A stretch of 64,000 bases of DNA from Rhizobium mesoamericanum STM3625 (lineage in GTDB: Bacteria; Pseudomonadota; Alphaproteobacteria; Rhizobiales; Rhizobiaceae). A program made the position numbers and the translations under genes. Below, piece by piece: positions 7,657-16,272 of this stretch. The notes under the pieces are model-generated. The model made no database searches, was not told the origin of the DNA, and worked only from the letters and a program-made list of their open reading frames with translations. Within the stretch, counting starts at the first letter, position 1; each line of letters starts with the position of its first letter. The DNA lies in NCBI RefSeq assembly GCF_000312665.1, contig NZ_HF536772.1:2044647-2108646 (forward strand). The letters are read 5' to 3'.

Positions 7657-9900
7657 ATGATGCGGCAGTACGAGCTCGTGGAGCGGGTTCAGAAATACAA
7701 GCCCGATGCCAACGAAGCACTGCTGAACAAAGCCTACGTCTATGCAATGCAAAAGCATGGACAACAAAAGCGTGCGAGCGGGGACCCCTACATCTCGCAT
7801 CCGCTGGAAGTTGCCGCCATCTTGACAGACATGCACCTGGATGAGTCAACGATTGCGGTCGCGCTTCTTCATGACACAATCGAGGATACGACGGCAACGC
7901 GTGCCGAGATCGACGAACTCTTCGGTGAGGATATCGGCCGGCTGGTCGAGGGGCTGACGAAGATCAAGAAACTCGATCTCGTCACCAAGAAGGCAAAACA
8001 GGCCGAAAACCTCCGCAAGCTGCTTCTCGCCATCTCCGACGACGTGCGTGTGCTCCTCGTCAAGCTCGCCGACCGTCTGCACAACATGCGCACGCTTGAT
8101 CACATGTCACCGGAAAAGCGCGCGCGCATTTCCGAAGAAACCATGGATATCTATGCGCCGCTAGCCGGACGCATGGGTATGCAAGACATGCGCGAGGAGT
8201 TGGAAGATCTCTCGTTCCGCCACATCAACCCCGAGGCCTACGAGACCGTCACCCGGCGGCTCGAGGAGTTGTCGAAGCGCAATGAAGGTCTGGTCAAGAA
8301 GATCGAGACCGAATTGGGTGATCTGCTCGTCGCAAACGGGCTGACCGACGCCATCGTCAAGGGGCGCCAAAAGAAGCCTTACTCGGTGTTCCGCAAGATG
8401 CAGTCGAAGTCGCTGTCCTTCGAACAGCTTTCGGATGTCTATGGCTTCCGCATCATCGTCGACGATATTCCGGCCTGCTACAGGGCTCTTGGAATTGTGC
8501 ATACCCGCTGGCGCGTCGTGCCCGGACGCTTCAAGGACTATATTTCGACGCCGAAGCAGAACGACTATCGTTCACTGCATACGACGATCGTCGGCCCCTC
8601 CCGCCAGCGTATCGAGCTGCAGATCCGTACCAAGCGCATGCACGAGATCGCGGAATTTGGTATCGCCGCCCACACGCTCTACAAGGATGGCGCTTCAACG
8701 TCAGACAACGATATCCTTTCTCGCGAATCCAATGCCTATTCCTGGCTGCGTCATACGATTGAGGCGCTTGCAGAAGGAGACAGCCCCGAGGAATTCCTCG
8801 AGCACACCAAGCTCGAACTGTTCCAGGACCAAGTTTTTTGCTTCACACCGAAGGGCAAGCTCATTGCGCTTCCGCGCGGGGCAACGCCGATCGACTTTGC
8901 CTATGCCGTTCACACAAATATCGGCGACACGACGGTGGGTGCGAAGATTAACGGTCGCATCATGCCGCTCGTGACGCGACTGGCCAATGGCGACGAGGTC
9001 GAGATCATTCGCTCCGGCGTGCAAGTGCCGCCGGCTGCGTGGGAAGAGATCGTGGTGACCGGCAAGGCGAGGGCGGCAATCCGCCGGGCTACCCGACTGG
9101 CCATTCGCAAGCAGTATGCCGGCCTCGGCCACCGCATTCTGGAGCGCACCTTCGAGCGAGCAGGCAAGATCTTCTCGCGCGATGCGATGAAGCCGGCGCT
9201 CCATCGCCTTGGGCAAAAAGATGTCGAAGACGCCATCGCCGCTGTCGGTCGTGGCGAGATGTCGTCGCTCGACGTCTTGCGCGCTGTTTATCCAGATCAT
9301 CTGGAAGAGCGCGTGACCGCAAAACCGAGCGGCGACGACGGGTGGTTCAACGTTCGCAGTGCGTCCGGCATGATCTTCAAGATCCCGGGCAAGCCGAAGT
9401 CGGGCATCGACGGCTCTGAACTAAAGACCGATATCGATATGGATACGATGCCGATCCGCGGCATTTCCAGCAATGTCGATGTGCAATTTGCGCCGACCGG
9501 TGCCGTACCCGGTGACCGTATCGTCGGGATCATGAATACGACCGAGAAGGGCAATCGCATCACGATCTATCCGATCCAGTCGCCGACGCTGCAGCGCTTC
9601 GATGATCAGCCTGACCGCTGGATCGATGTTCGCTGGGATCTCGATGAGGCCAACAAATCCCGTTTTATGGCCCGCATCATGGTCAATGCCTTGAATGAGC
9701 CGGGCACGTTGGCAAAACTCGCCCAGACTGTTGCTGGTGTCGACGTTAATATTCGGGTGTTCAATACGGTGCGTGTCGCGACAGACTTTACCGAAATGAC
9801 GCTCGACGTCGAGGTTTGGGACCTTCGGCAGCTCAATCAGCTACTTGCCCAGTTGAAGGATCTGGAGTGCGTCGCAACTGTCCGCCGGCTTTACGAGTAG
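7657..9900 (+). CDS. relA: Bifunctional (p)ppGpp synthetase/hydrolase (RSH)
   Basis: This 747-residue long RSH enzyme makes and degrades the alarmone (p)ppGpp. It has an N-terminal HD hydrolase domain with the His-Asp pair at H72-D73 and further metal ligands from H48. The synthetase domain holds Y-G-F-R-I-I-V-D-D and the R-F-K-D signature (291-294), which in this family marks Mg-dependent bifunctional enzymes rather than RelA-only E-x-D-D types. A TGS domain (about 390-450, Q-V-F-C-F-T-P-K-G) and a C-terminal ACT domain (about 670-745) follow. Because both activities appear intact, it is probably the only long RSH of the genome. It is preceded by its own promoter candidate and a terminator-like hairpin. 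Confidence 0.96.
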   Translation: MMRQYELVERVQKYKPDANEALLNKAYVYAMQKHGQQKRASGDPYISHPLEVAAILTDMHLDESTIAVALLHDTIEDTTATRAEIDELFGEDIGRLVEGLTKIKKLDLVTKKAKQAENLRKLLLAISDDVRVLLVKLADRLHNMRTLDHMSPEKRARISEETMDIYAPLAGRMGMQDMREELEDLSFRHINPEAYETVTRRLEELSKRNEGLVKKIETELGDLLVANGLTDAIVKGRQKKPYSVFRKMQSKSLSFEQLSDVYGFRIIVDDIPACYRALGIVHTRWRVVPGRFKDYISTPKQNDYRSLHTTIVGPSRQRIELQIRTKRMHEIAEFGIAAHTLYKDGASTSDNDILSRESNAYSWLRHTIEALAEGDSPEEFLEHTKLELFQDQVFCFTPKGKLIALPRGATPIDFAYAVHTNIGDTTVGAKINGRIMPLVTRLANGDEVEIIRSGVQVPPAAWEEIVVTGKARAAIRRATRLAIRKQYAGLGHRILERTFERAGKIFSRDAMKPALHRLGQKDVEDAIAAVGRGEMSSLDVLRAVYPDHLEERVTAKPSGDDGWFNVRSASGMIFKIPGKPKSGIDGSELKTDIDMDTMPIRGISSNVDVQFAPTGAVPGDRIVGIMNTTEKGNRITIYPIQSPTLQRFDDQPDRWIDVRWDLDEANKSRFMARIMVNALNEPGTLAKLAQTVAGVDVNIRVFNTVRVATDFTEMTLDVEVWDLRQLNQLLAQLKDLECVATVRRLYE

Positions 9901-9968
9901 GTCGGCGACAACGTCTGCACATTTTGTGATCGTTTTGTGGGCGAAATCGCACCGATATAAGGCGATGT

Positions 9969-9983
9969 ATGCACTCAGTGCAT
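9969..9983 (+). promoter_or_regulatory. Palindromic operator-like site upstream of the DUF3563 gene
   Basis: ATGCACTCAGTGCAT is a perfect 15-bp palindrome, 90 nt before the small gene at 10074. It has no T tail, so a protein-binding site is more likely than a terminator. The regulator is unknown. Confidence 0.35.
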
Positions 9984-10073
9984 GGCTGCGCTCATGTTAG
10001 AGCGTTGGTAATTGCTGTCGCGAGCGCCTATCTTCCAGTCATCAGAAAATGAACAGAAGATGAGGTAAGAGAA

Positions 10074-10223
10074 ATGTTTACTCCTATCAAGAAGATTGCT
10101 CGCGCGCTGCGTGCTCCGACTGCCGAAGAACGCGAGATGGCTTACCTGAACGGCTCGTTTGACCGTATCGATCTTGAGTATCGTCAGCGTCAGGTTGATC
10201 GCGGCCTTTTCCGTTCCCGTTAA
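10074..10223 (+). CDS. Small DUF3563-family protein
   Basis: A 49-residue protein, M-F-T-P-I-K-K-I-A-R-A-L to R-G-L-F-R-S-R. It has the DUF3563 pattern of a basic amphipathic N-terminus followed by E-M-A-Y-L-N-G-S, D-R-I-D-L-E-Y-R-Q-R-Q and D-R-G-L-F. A purine-rich ribosome binding site (GAGGTAAGAG) precedes the ATG. It has no membrane segment or signal peptide. The family is widespread in proteobacteria and I know of no established function. It stands alone between relA/spoT and the DUF2062 gene, with a palindrome upstream. Confidence 0.8.
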   Translation: MFTPIKKIARALRAPTAEEREMAYLNGSFDRIDLEYRQRQVDRGLFRSR

Positions 10224-10365
10224 TATCGGAACTATACTTGAAGAATGGAAGGGGGCGTATTGCATATCGCGCCCCTGGTGAGTGCTCAGTCTGCAGTGAT
10301 CAAATAATGACTGAGATGGTTTGACGCTCTTGTCACGCTGGTGCGGGTTGCACTACATACGCGCC

Positions 10366-10950
10366 ATGTTGTTCCGACGTCGAAAACCTGCTGGATTTCT
10401 TGAAAAGCTGCGTGAGTTGTTGTGGCCCCGAAAGGGATTCTTGCGGCCGCTCCGCTATCTCACGATGCGTGTTCTGCGCCTGACGGCGTCGCCGCACGCC
10501 GTCGCCATGGGTGTCGCGGCAGGGACCTTCGTGTCCTGGACGCCGTTTATTGGCGTTCATTTCATCATGGCCTTCGTGCTCAGTTATCTCTTCTCCGGCA
10601 ATATGGTTGCCGCCGCTCTTGGTTGCGCGGCTTTCGGCAATCCGCTGACGTATCCGTTTATCTGGGGAGCAACCTGGGAGATCGGTCACCTACTGCTCGC
10701 GCGTCAGGATACGATGCAGGGCCATTCAATTGACCTCGGTGCCCTGTTCCATGAGCTGCACTTCAGCGAGCTCTGGCGCCCCGTACTTGAGCCGATGCTT
10801 GTCGGTTCCATCCCCCCGGCACTTTTGACCTCGGTTATCGTGTACTTCGCAACCTTCTACGCCGTGAAAGGCTTCCAGGCGCGCCGCCGCGAACGCCTGA
10901 TGACGCGTGCCCGGGCGCGGCTGTCACATCCAGCGCAGGAAACTGTATGA
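10366..10950 (+). CDS. DUF2062 membrane protein
   Basis: A 194-residue integral membrane protein of the DUF2062 family. The start at 10366 (M-L-F-R-R-R-K-P) is preferred over an open extension 45 nt upstream. A basic N-terminus is followed by the family core [11 protein letters not shown] and T-P-F-I-G-V-H, then hydrophobic helices around residues 60-110, F-G-N-P-L-T-Y-P, and a last helix near 150-175. The C-terminus is arginine-rich. Its stop overlaps the acpS start by 4 nt (ATGA), so the two are translationally coupled. The function is unestablished. A TTGTCA-N17-CTACAT pair at 10330-10358 would begin transcription almost at this ATG. Confidence 0.85.
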   Translation: MLFRRRKPAGFLEKLRELLWPRKGFLRPLRYLTMRVLRLTASPHAVAMGVAAGTFVSWTPFIGVHFIMAFVLSYLFSGNMVAAALGCAAFGNPLTYPFIWGATWEIGHLLLARQDTMQGHSIDLGALFHELHFSELWRPVLEPMLVGSIPPALLTSVIVYFATFYAVKGFQARRRERLMTRARARLSHPAQETV

Positions 10951-11363
10951 TCATCGGTATCGGCAGCGATCTCATCGACATCCGGCGGGTGGAAAAATCC
11001 CTCGAGCGCTTCGGCGAGCGCTTTACCAATCGCTGCTTCACCGAAGTCGAGCGGACAAAGTCCGATCGCCGTGCCAATCGTGCGGCCTCCTATGCAAAGC
11101 GCTTTGCCGCCAAGGAAGCCTGTTCCAAGGCTCTTGGAACAGGCATGGCGCAAGGGGTGTTCTGGAAAGATCTGGGCGTCGTGAACCTGCCGAGTGGCAA
11201 GCCGACGATGAGGCTGACCGGCGGGGCAGCCGAGATGCTGCAGTCGCTGCTGCCGGCTGGCCACAAGGCTGCCATTCATTTGACGATAACGGATGATTAT
11301 CCGTTGGCGCAGGCTTTCGTCATTATCGAAGCGCTGCCGGAAAATGCTCGATCAGCGACGTAG
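10947..11363 (+). CDS. acpS: Holo-[acyl-carrier-protein] synthase
   Basis: This 138-residue enzyme transfers 4'-phosphopantetheine from CoA to apo-ACP, activating ACP for fatty-acid synthesis. Both Mg-ligand motifs are present: [12 protein letters not shown] with D8, and [14 protein letters not shown] with E57. The C-terminal H-L-T-I-T-D-D-Y motif is also present. The start overlaps the DUF2062 stop in an ATGA. lepB follows after a 103-nt gap containing a small TGCGCCC-TTG-GGGCGCA hairpin (11432-11448). Confidence 0.95.
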   Translation: MIIGIGSDLIDIRRVEKSLERFGERFTNRCFTEVERTKSDRRANRAASYAKRFAAKEACSKALGTGMAQGVFWKDLGVVNLPSGKPTMRLTGGAAEMLQSLLPAGHKAAIHLTITDDYPLAQAFVIIEALPENARSAT

Positions 11364-11466
11364 AGTCGCTTTTAATGTTGGCGCCATTGCCGCAATCGGC
11401 CGAAGCCGCTAGAGAGAAGCAAAACAAGAGTTGCGCCCTTGGGGCGCATTGAAGGAATAAGACTGC

Positions 11467-12210
11467 GTGTCCGAAAAAGTCGAAACCAAGCCGAACGCCC
11501 TGTGGGAAAACATCAAGGTCATCGCCCAGGCGCTGATTTTGGCAATGGTTATCCGGACGGTATTTTTTCAACCGTTCACCATTCCGTCCGGCTCCATGAT
11601 GCCGACTCTGCTTGTCGGCGACTACATCTTCGTCAACAAGTTCGCCTACGGCTATTCGAAGTATTCGTTGCCTTTCTCGCCGAACCTCTTCAGCGGCCGC
11701 ATCTTCGCGAGCGAGCCGAAGCGTGGCGACATCGTCGTCTTCCGTTTCCCTCCGAACCCCGATGTTGATTACATCAAGCGTCTGGTCGGGCTTCCAGGCG
11801 ATCACATTCAGGTTAAGGACGGCGTTCTTTATGTGAACGGCAAGCCGGTTCCGAAGGTGCCGGATGGTACGTTCAATTCCGATTATGCCCAGGACCCGGG
11901 CCAGGACGTGCCGGTGTTTCGCGAGACGCTGGAAAACGGCGTCAGCTACGATACCCTGGACCAGTCCCCAGTTTCACGTGGCGACAACACCCGTGAATTC
12001 ATCGTTCCTGAAGGTCACTACTTCATGATGGGCGATAATCGTGACAATTCGCTCGACAGCCGCTTCGATGTTGGCTTCGTGCCTGCCGAAAACCTGGTCG
12101 GTCGCGCCAGCGTTATCTTCTTCTCGCTGGGCAATGACACCTCGTTCCGCGAGATCTGGAAGTGGCCGACGAACATGCGTTGGGATCGTCTTTTCAAGGG
12201 CGTTGAATGA
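11467..12210 (+). CDS. lepB: Signal peptidase I
   Basis: This 247-residue inner-membrane peptidase removes signal peptides from secreted proteins. It starts with GTG after an AAGGAA ribosome binding site. A single N-terminal membrane helix (about residues 15-35) leads into the periplasmic catalytic domain. Box B, I-P-S-G-S-M-M-P-T-L, holds the nucleophile S43. D-Y-I-K-R-L-V-G holds the general base K104. The family signature G-D-N-R-D-N-S-L-D-S-R is also present. The stop overlaps the rnc start by 4 nt, the conserved lepB-rnc coupling of proteobacteria. Confidence 0.96.
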   Translation: MSEKVETKPNALWENIKVIAQALILAMVIRTVFFQPFTIPSGSMMPTLLVGDYIFVNKFAYGYSKYSLPFSPNLFSGRIFASEPKRGDIVVFRFPPNPDVDYIKRLVGLPGDHIQVKDGVLYVNGKPVPKVPDGTFNSDYAQDPGQDVPVFRETLENGVSYDTLDQSPVSRGDNTREFIVPEGHYFMMGDNRDNSLDSRFDVGFVPAENLVGRASVIFFSLGNDTSFREIWKWPTNMRWDRLFKGVE

Positions 12211-12926
12211 GTAAGGCGCAGGCGCTCTCGGCGGCGGATCGGACACGGCTCGAAGCCCTGATCGGTCATGCGTTCCTCGAGAAAGAGCGGCTGGACCGGG
12301 CCTTGACGCATGCGAGTGCCCGCACGCAAAAGGGCGGCAACTACGAGCGATTGGAATTTCTTGGCGACCGGGTGCTTGGCCTTTGTGTCGCCGAACTGCT
12401 CTTCCGCACGTTCGGGGCGGCGACCGAGGGTGAACTTTCAGTGCGCCTCAATCAGCTCGTCAGTGCCGACACCTGCGCTGAGGTGGCCGATGAACTCGGC
12501 CTGCACTACTTCATTCGCACCGGCGCCGACGTCAAGAAGCTGACCGGAAAGCGCATGATGAATGTCCGGGCCGATGTGGTCGAAAGCCTCATTGCGGCGA
12601 TCTACCTCGACGCCGGTCTTGAGGTCGCGCGGCGCTTTATCCTGAAGTTCTGGGAGAAGCGGGCAGCCCGCGCCGACGGTGCACGGCGCGACGCAAAGAC
12701 CGAGCTGCAGGAATGGTCGCATGCCAAGTTCGGTGTCACGCCGATCTACCGGGTTGAAGAACGCACGGGACCGGATCATGATCCGCGCTTTACGGTGACG
12801 GTGGAGGTCGCAGGTGTTCAGCCCGAGACGGGCATCGAACGTTCAAAGCGAGCTGCAGAGCAGGTCGCGGCCACACGAATGCTGGAACGCGAAGGCATTT
12901 GGCAGAAACCCTCTGCCGGAAACTGA
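12207..12926 (+). CDS. rnc: Ribonuclease III
   Basis: This 239-residue double-stranded-RNA endonuclease is used for rRNA processing and RNA turnover. The signature E-R-L-E-F-L-G-D-R-V-L-G is near residues 47-58. The second acidic motif is D-V-V-E-S-L-I-A-A-I-Y-L-D-A-G. A C-terminal dsRNA-binding domain (about 160-232) begins with D-A-K-T-E-L-Q-E-W-S and ends with A-A-E-Q-V-A-A-T-R-M-L. It is translationally coupled to lepB through ATGA and sits 8 nt before era. Confidence 0.96.
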   Translation: MSKAQALSAADRTRLEALIGHAFLEKERLDRALTHASARTQKGGNYERLEFLGDRVLGLCVAELLFRTFGAATEGELSVRLNQLVSADTCAEVADELGLHYFIRTGADVKKLTGKRMMNVRADVVESLIAAIYLDAGLEVARRFILKFWEKRAARADGARRDAKTELQEWSHAKFGVTPIYRVEERTGPDHDPRFTVTVEVAGVQPETGIERSKRAAEQVAATRMLEREGIWQKPSAGN

Positions 12927-12934
12927 CGGGATAA

Positions 12935-13873
12935 ATGACGGAAGAACACGATATGGCGAATGACGCCCCTGAAACTGCGGGTGCGACACGGTCGGGCTTC
13001 GTTGCGCTGATTGGGCCGACCAATGCCGGTAAGTCGACGCTGGTCAACCGCCTCGTCGGCGCCAAGGTCTCGATTGTCAGCCACAAGGTGCAGACGACCC
13101 GCGCGATCGTGCGCGGCATCGCAATCCATGACAACGCGCAGATTGTGTTTATGGATACACCTGGTATTTTCAAGCCGCGCCGGCGGCTTGACCGCGCCAT
13201 GGTCACGTCGGCCTGGGGCGGCGCGAAGGATGCCGACCTGATCATGTTGCTGATTGATAGCGAGCGCGGTCTGCGCGGCGATGCTGAAGCCATACTGGAA
13301 GGTCTAAAGGACGTCCACCAGCCAAAGATCCTTGTTCTGAACAAGATCGACCGCGTCAAGCGCGAGGACTTGCTGGCGCTTGCTGCTGCCGCAAACCAGA
13401 ATATCGCTTTCGATCAGACCTTCATGATCTCGGCAGAAAACGGCTCCGGCTGCGACGACCTCATGAACTATCTGGCCAAGACGCTACCGGAAGGCCCGTG
13501 GTATTACCCGGAAGACCAGATTTCCGATCTTCCGATGCGCCAGCTTGCGGCCGAGATCACGCGCGAGAAACTTTTCCTGCGCCTGCATCAGGAGCTTCCC
13601 TATTCGTCGCATGTCGAGACGGAAAAGTGGGAGGAGCGCAAGGACGGCTCAGTGCGGATCGAGCAGGTCATCTATGTCGAGCGCGACAGCCAAAAGAAGA
13701 TCGCCCTCGGCAAGGGTGGCGAAACGATCAAGGCGATCTCGTCGGCGTCGCGTCGCGAGCTTTGCGAAATCCTCGAGCAGCCCGTTCATCTCTTCCTGTT
13801 CGTGAAGGTTCGCGAAAACTGGGGCGATGATCCGGAGCGGTTCCGCGAGATGGGCCTGGATTTCCCACGATAG
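12935..13873 (+). CDS. era: GTPase Era
   Basis: This 312-residue essential GTPase binds the 3' end of 16S rRNA and checks 30S maturation. G1 is G-P-T-N-A-G-K-S-T (27-35), G3 is D-T-P-G-I and G4 is N-K-I-D. A C-terminal KH domain (about 205-300) includes K-I-A-L-G-K-G-G-E-T-I-K. The start could instead be the Met at residue 7 (12953), which follows a GAAGAA stretch. It ends the lepB-rnc-era run. recO, usually next, is separated here by two regulatory genes. Confidence 0.95.
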   Translation: MTEEHDMANDAPETAGATRSGFVALIGPTNAGKSTLVNRLVGAKVSIVSHKVQTTRAIVRGIAIHDNAQIVFMDTPGIFKPRRRLDRAMVTSAWGGAKDADLIMLLIDSERGLRGDAEAILEGLKDVHQPKILVLNKIDRVKREDLLALAAAANQNIAFDQTFMISAENGSGCDDLMNYLAKTLPEGPWYYPEDQISDLPMRQLAAEITREKLFLRLHQELPYSSHVETEKWEERKDGSVRIEQVIYVERDSQKKIALGKGGETIKAISSASRRELCEILEQPVHLFLFVKVRENWGDDPERFREMGLDFPR

Positions 13874-14001
13874 GCGGAACCTCTACGCCTTTGTTTTTGT
13901 GGTAAAAATGCTTTCAGAGTGGAACAATCGCTGGTGCTTGCGTGTTCCTATGCAAATGTGCTGCCGCTGCCGGCTCGCGTTCTTTGAGCATAGGGACCTC
14001 C

Positions 14002-14754
14002 ATGACGACTGCGTGGCCTTCCCACTCCTTCAAAACGCCTTGCGAGCGCTGTCCGCTACGTGCCAACCCGTCGTTCAGGGAGTTCAACAGCGAGGAGCTC
14101 GACTTCGTTTCGAAGTTCAAGAAAGGAGAGCTGACTGTGGATCCCGGCGCCACGATACTCGTCGAGGGCGCGCACAGTGCGCATTTGTTCACCGTTCTCT
14201 CTGGCTGGGGTTTTCGCTACAAGGCATTGGAGGATGGGCGTCGGCAAATACTGAATTATGTGATGCCGGGCGATCTGGTTGGTCTCCAGGGAACCATTGC
14301 GGGGGAAATGCAGCATTCCGTCGAAGCGTTGTCACCTGTGTCGCTTTGCGTCTTCGAGCGCGACAAGCTAATGACCCTCTACAACAAGCATGCATCCCTG
14401 GCTTTCGACATCACCTGGATTGCCGCCCAGGAGGAGCGTATCCTCGACGAACATCTGTTGAGCATTGGCCGCCGGACGGCGCTCGAACGGGCCGCCTATC
14501 TCATCGCCTTTCTCTTTGAGCGCGGGAAGGCGTTAAAGCTCTTCAACAGTCATGCGTCGATTCCGATCACGCAGCAGCATGTGGCAGACACGTTGGGGCT
14601 TTCGATTGTCCATACCAACAAGACATTGAAAAAACTTGCTAATCGCAATCTTATCCGCTGGCAGGAGCGCACCTGCGAGGTGCTTGACGGCGACGGCCTG
14701 ATGGCTGCCGCCGGCTGGGAGGGACCCGGGAAGAAAGTCCGTCCATTCATATGA
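14002..14754 (+). CDS. Crp/Fnr-family transcriptional regulator
   Basis: A 250-residue regulator with an N-terminal cyclic-nucleotide-binding-like beta-roll (about residues 25-130), a dimerisation helix and a C-terminal winged helix-turn-helix near 175-215 (I-T-Q-Q-H-V-A-D-T-L-G-L-S). The start at 14002 is chosen because the protein then opens just before the conserved T-P-C-E-R-C-P-L-R motif. Cysteines at 14 and 17 plus a central Cys at 116 resemble three of the four Fe-S ligands of E. coli FNR, but the third N-terminal Cys is missing. Oxygen sensing is therefore possible, not shown. It is not a clear FixK or FnrN. The gene interrupts the usual era-recO neighbourhood. Confidence 0.88.
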   Translation: MTTAWPSHSFKTPCERCPLRANPSFREFNSEELDFVSKFKKGELTVDPGATILVEGAHSAHLFTVLSGWGFRYKALEDGRRQILNYVMPGDLVGLQGTIAGEMQHSVEALSPVSLCVFERDKLMTLYNKHASLAFDITWIAAQEERILDEHLLSIGRRTALERAAYLIAFLFERGKALKLFNSHASIPITQQHVADTLGLSIVHTNKTLKKLANRNLIRWQERTCEVLDGDGLMAAAGWEGPGKKVRPFI

Positions 14755-14983
14755 TACGTGCCGCCTCTATGTCTTTTTTAAATGCACATCATCCGAAGTG
14801 GACTTAAGGTCCCTTTTGCCATCTTTCTTCCTGCTTGCTTTTTATCGACGCGAAACAAAAAAGCGGCTATGCAAGCTAAGCGGTAAATGGTCGTAGGCCA
14901 ATGAGCCATAGGGGTCAGAGGTGGAAATCCGGGAAATGCAGCGCCGAGCGTCTTAGATGACACTCAGCAGGGGCCAATTGGGT

Positions 14984-15346
14984 ATGAAGGCAAACCGTGT
15001 TCTGGTCCTTGAGGACAGTTTGATCATCGCGATGGAGGCGGAGGATATTCTGCGCCAGGTGGGTGTGGAAGCGATAGGCATCGCCAGCAGTCTCGAGCAG
15101 GCGATGGAGGCGACCATGCGCGAAACCTTCGATTTCGCCCTGCTGGACGTCAACCTTGGCGAAGTCATGAGTTTCGATTTTGCCCGTCATCTAGCGAGGA
15201 TTCGCATCCCTTTCGGGTTTGTGAGCGGCTATTCCGATACGAAGGACTTTCCCGAAGACCTTCGAAATGTGCCGCTGCTCGTCAAGCCATTTGGCGAAAC
15301 GGCGATGCGCGACTTCCTTCAAAAACTGTTCCCAGCGAGCTCCTGA
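14984..15346 (+). CDS. Single-domain response regulator (CheY-like receiver)
   Basis: A 120-residue stand-alone receiver with no output domain. The acidic pair is in V-L-E-D-S, the phospho-acceptor Asp is in L-L-D-V-N-L-G, the Ser position is in F-V-S-G-Y-S-D, and the Lys is in L-V-K-P-F-G. The Y-S-D and V-K-P-F motifs resemble receivers paired with HWE or HisKA_2 kinases in rhizobia. No kinase gene is nearby, so the partner is encoded elsewhere. Starting at 14984 removes a 9-residue non-homologous extension. Confidence 0.87.
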   Translation: MKANRVLVLEDSLIIAMEAEDILRQVGVEAIGIASSLEQAMEATMRETFDFALLDVNLGEVMSFDFARHLARIRIPFGFVSGYSDTKDFPEDLRNVPLLVKPFGETAMRDFLQKLFPASS

Positions 15347-15414
15347 ACGCCTTTTTATGACAGAGCGTCGGTATTCCGCTACGATCGAATCGTAAAGTTC
15401 AGAGTTCTCTTCCG

Positions 15415-16173
15415 ATGCAGTGGCACGACCGGGCAATTATCTTGGGCGTCAGGCGCCACGGCGAGACCAGCGTCATCGCCGAGGTGATGACGCGCGAGCG
15501 CGGCCGCTATCTCGGCATGGTCCGCTCCGGCCGGTCCCGGAGCATGCAGCCTGTTCTTCAGCCCGGCAATGAGGTCGAGATCACGTGGCGTGCGCGCCTT
15601 GATGAGCATCTTGGTGAGTTTCGTATCGAGCCATTGACTTTGCGGGCGGCGCGCCTGATGGAAACCGCGACTGGCGTCTATGGCGTGCAGGCTATGGGCG
15701 CGCTGTTGCGGTTGTTGCCGGAGCGCGATCCGCATCCGCATCTCTTCGAGGCACTCGAGGTCATCCTCGACAATCTCCACAACCCCGCCGATGCCGGTGA
15801 GCTTTTCGTTCGCTTCGAACTCGCGGTTCTCAACGATCTCGGTTTTGGCCTCGATTTGACCGAGTGCGCCGCGACCGGTGCTCGTTCCGACCTTGCTTAT
15901 GTATCCCCAAAGTCAGGGAGGGCGGTCAGTCGGACTGCAGGTGCCCCCTGGGCGGACAAGATGCTGCTCCTGCCGCCATTTCTGAACAGTGAGGAAAACC
16001 GCGCAGCGGATATCGACAGCCTCAACGCCGCGTTCCGCCTGACGGCATTCTTCCTTCACCGCCATGTCTATGAGCCGCGTGGAGTGGAAGCAGCGGCCGC
16101 GCGCGAGGGCTTTGTACATGCGGCACTGAAAGCACTGAAGACAGTCGCCGCGCAGGACGGGCTCTCGGTCTGA
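15415..16173 (+). CDS. recO: DNA repair protein RecO
   Basis: This 252-residue RecF-pathway mediator loads RecA on SSB-coated DNA. It has an N-terminal OB fold with [19 protein letters not shown] and [16 protein letters not shown]. The C-terminal helical domain contains [15 protein letters not shown]. Only one Cys remains of the four-Cys zinc site seen in some homologues, as is usual for alphaproteobacterial RecO. It follows the receiver gene on the same strand with a 68-nt gap. Confidence 0.94.
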   Translation: MQWHDRAIILGVRRHGETSVIAEVMTRERGRYLGMVRSGRSRSMQPVLQPGNEVEITWRARLDEHLGEFRIEPLTLRAARLMETATGVYGVQAMGALLRLLPERDPHPHLFEALEVILDNLHNPADAGELFVRFELAVLNDLGFGLDLTECAATGARSDLAYVSPKSGRAVSRTAGAPWADKMLLLPPFLNSEENRAADIDSLNAAFRLTAFFLHRHVYEPRGVEAAAAREGFVHAALKALKTVAAQDGLSV

Positions 16174-16272
16174 TCGCCCATTTTTCATTTTTGAAAAATA
16201 TCATGCAGAGCAGGTGCTTTACGCGCCTCGCGCGCCTTCCTATTTCGATCGCATGCAGCAGCGAGGGAGTAG

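Noticed and set aside
10330..10358. TTGTCA-N17-CTACAT promoter giving a leaderless DUF2062 mRNA
   Set aside because: The hexamers are plausible, but a start site only about 1 nt before the ATG is speculative without 5'-end data.
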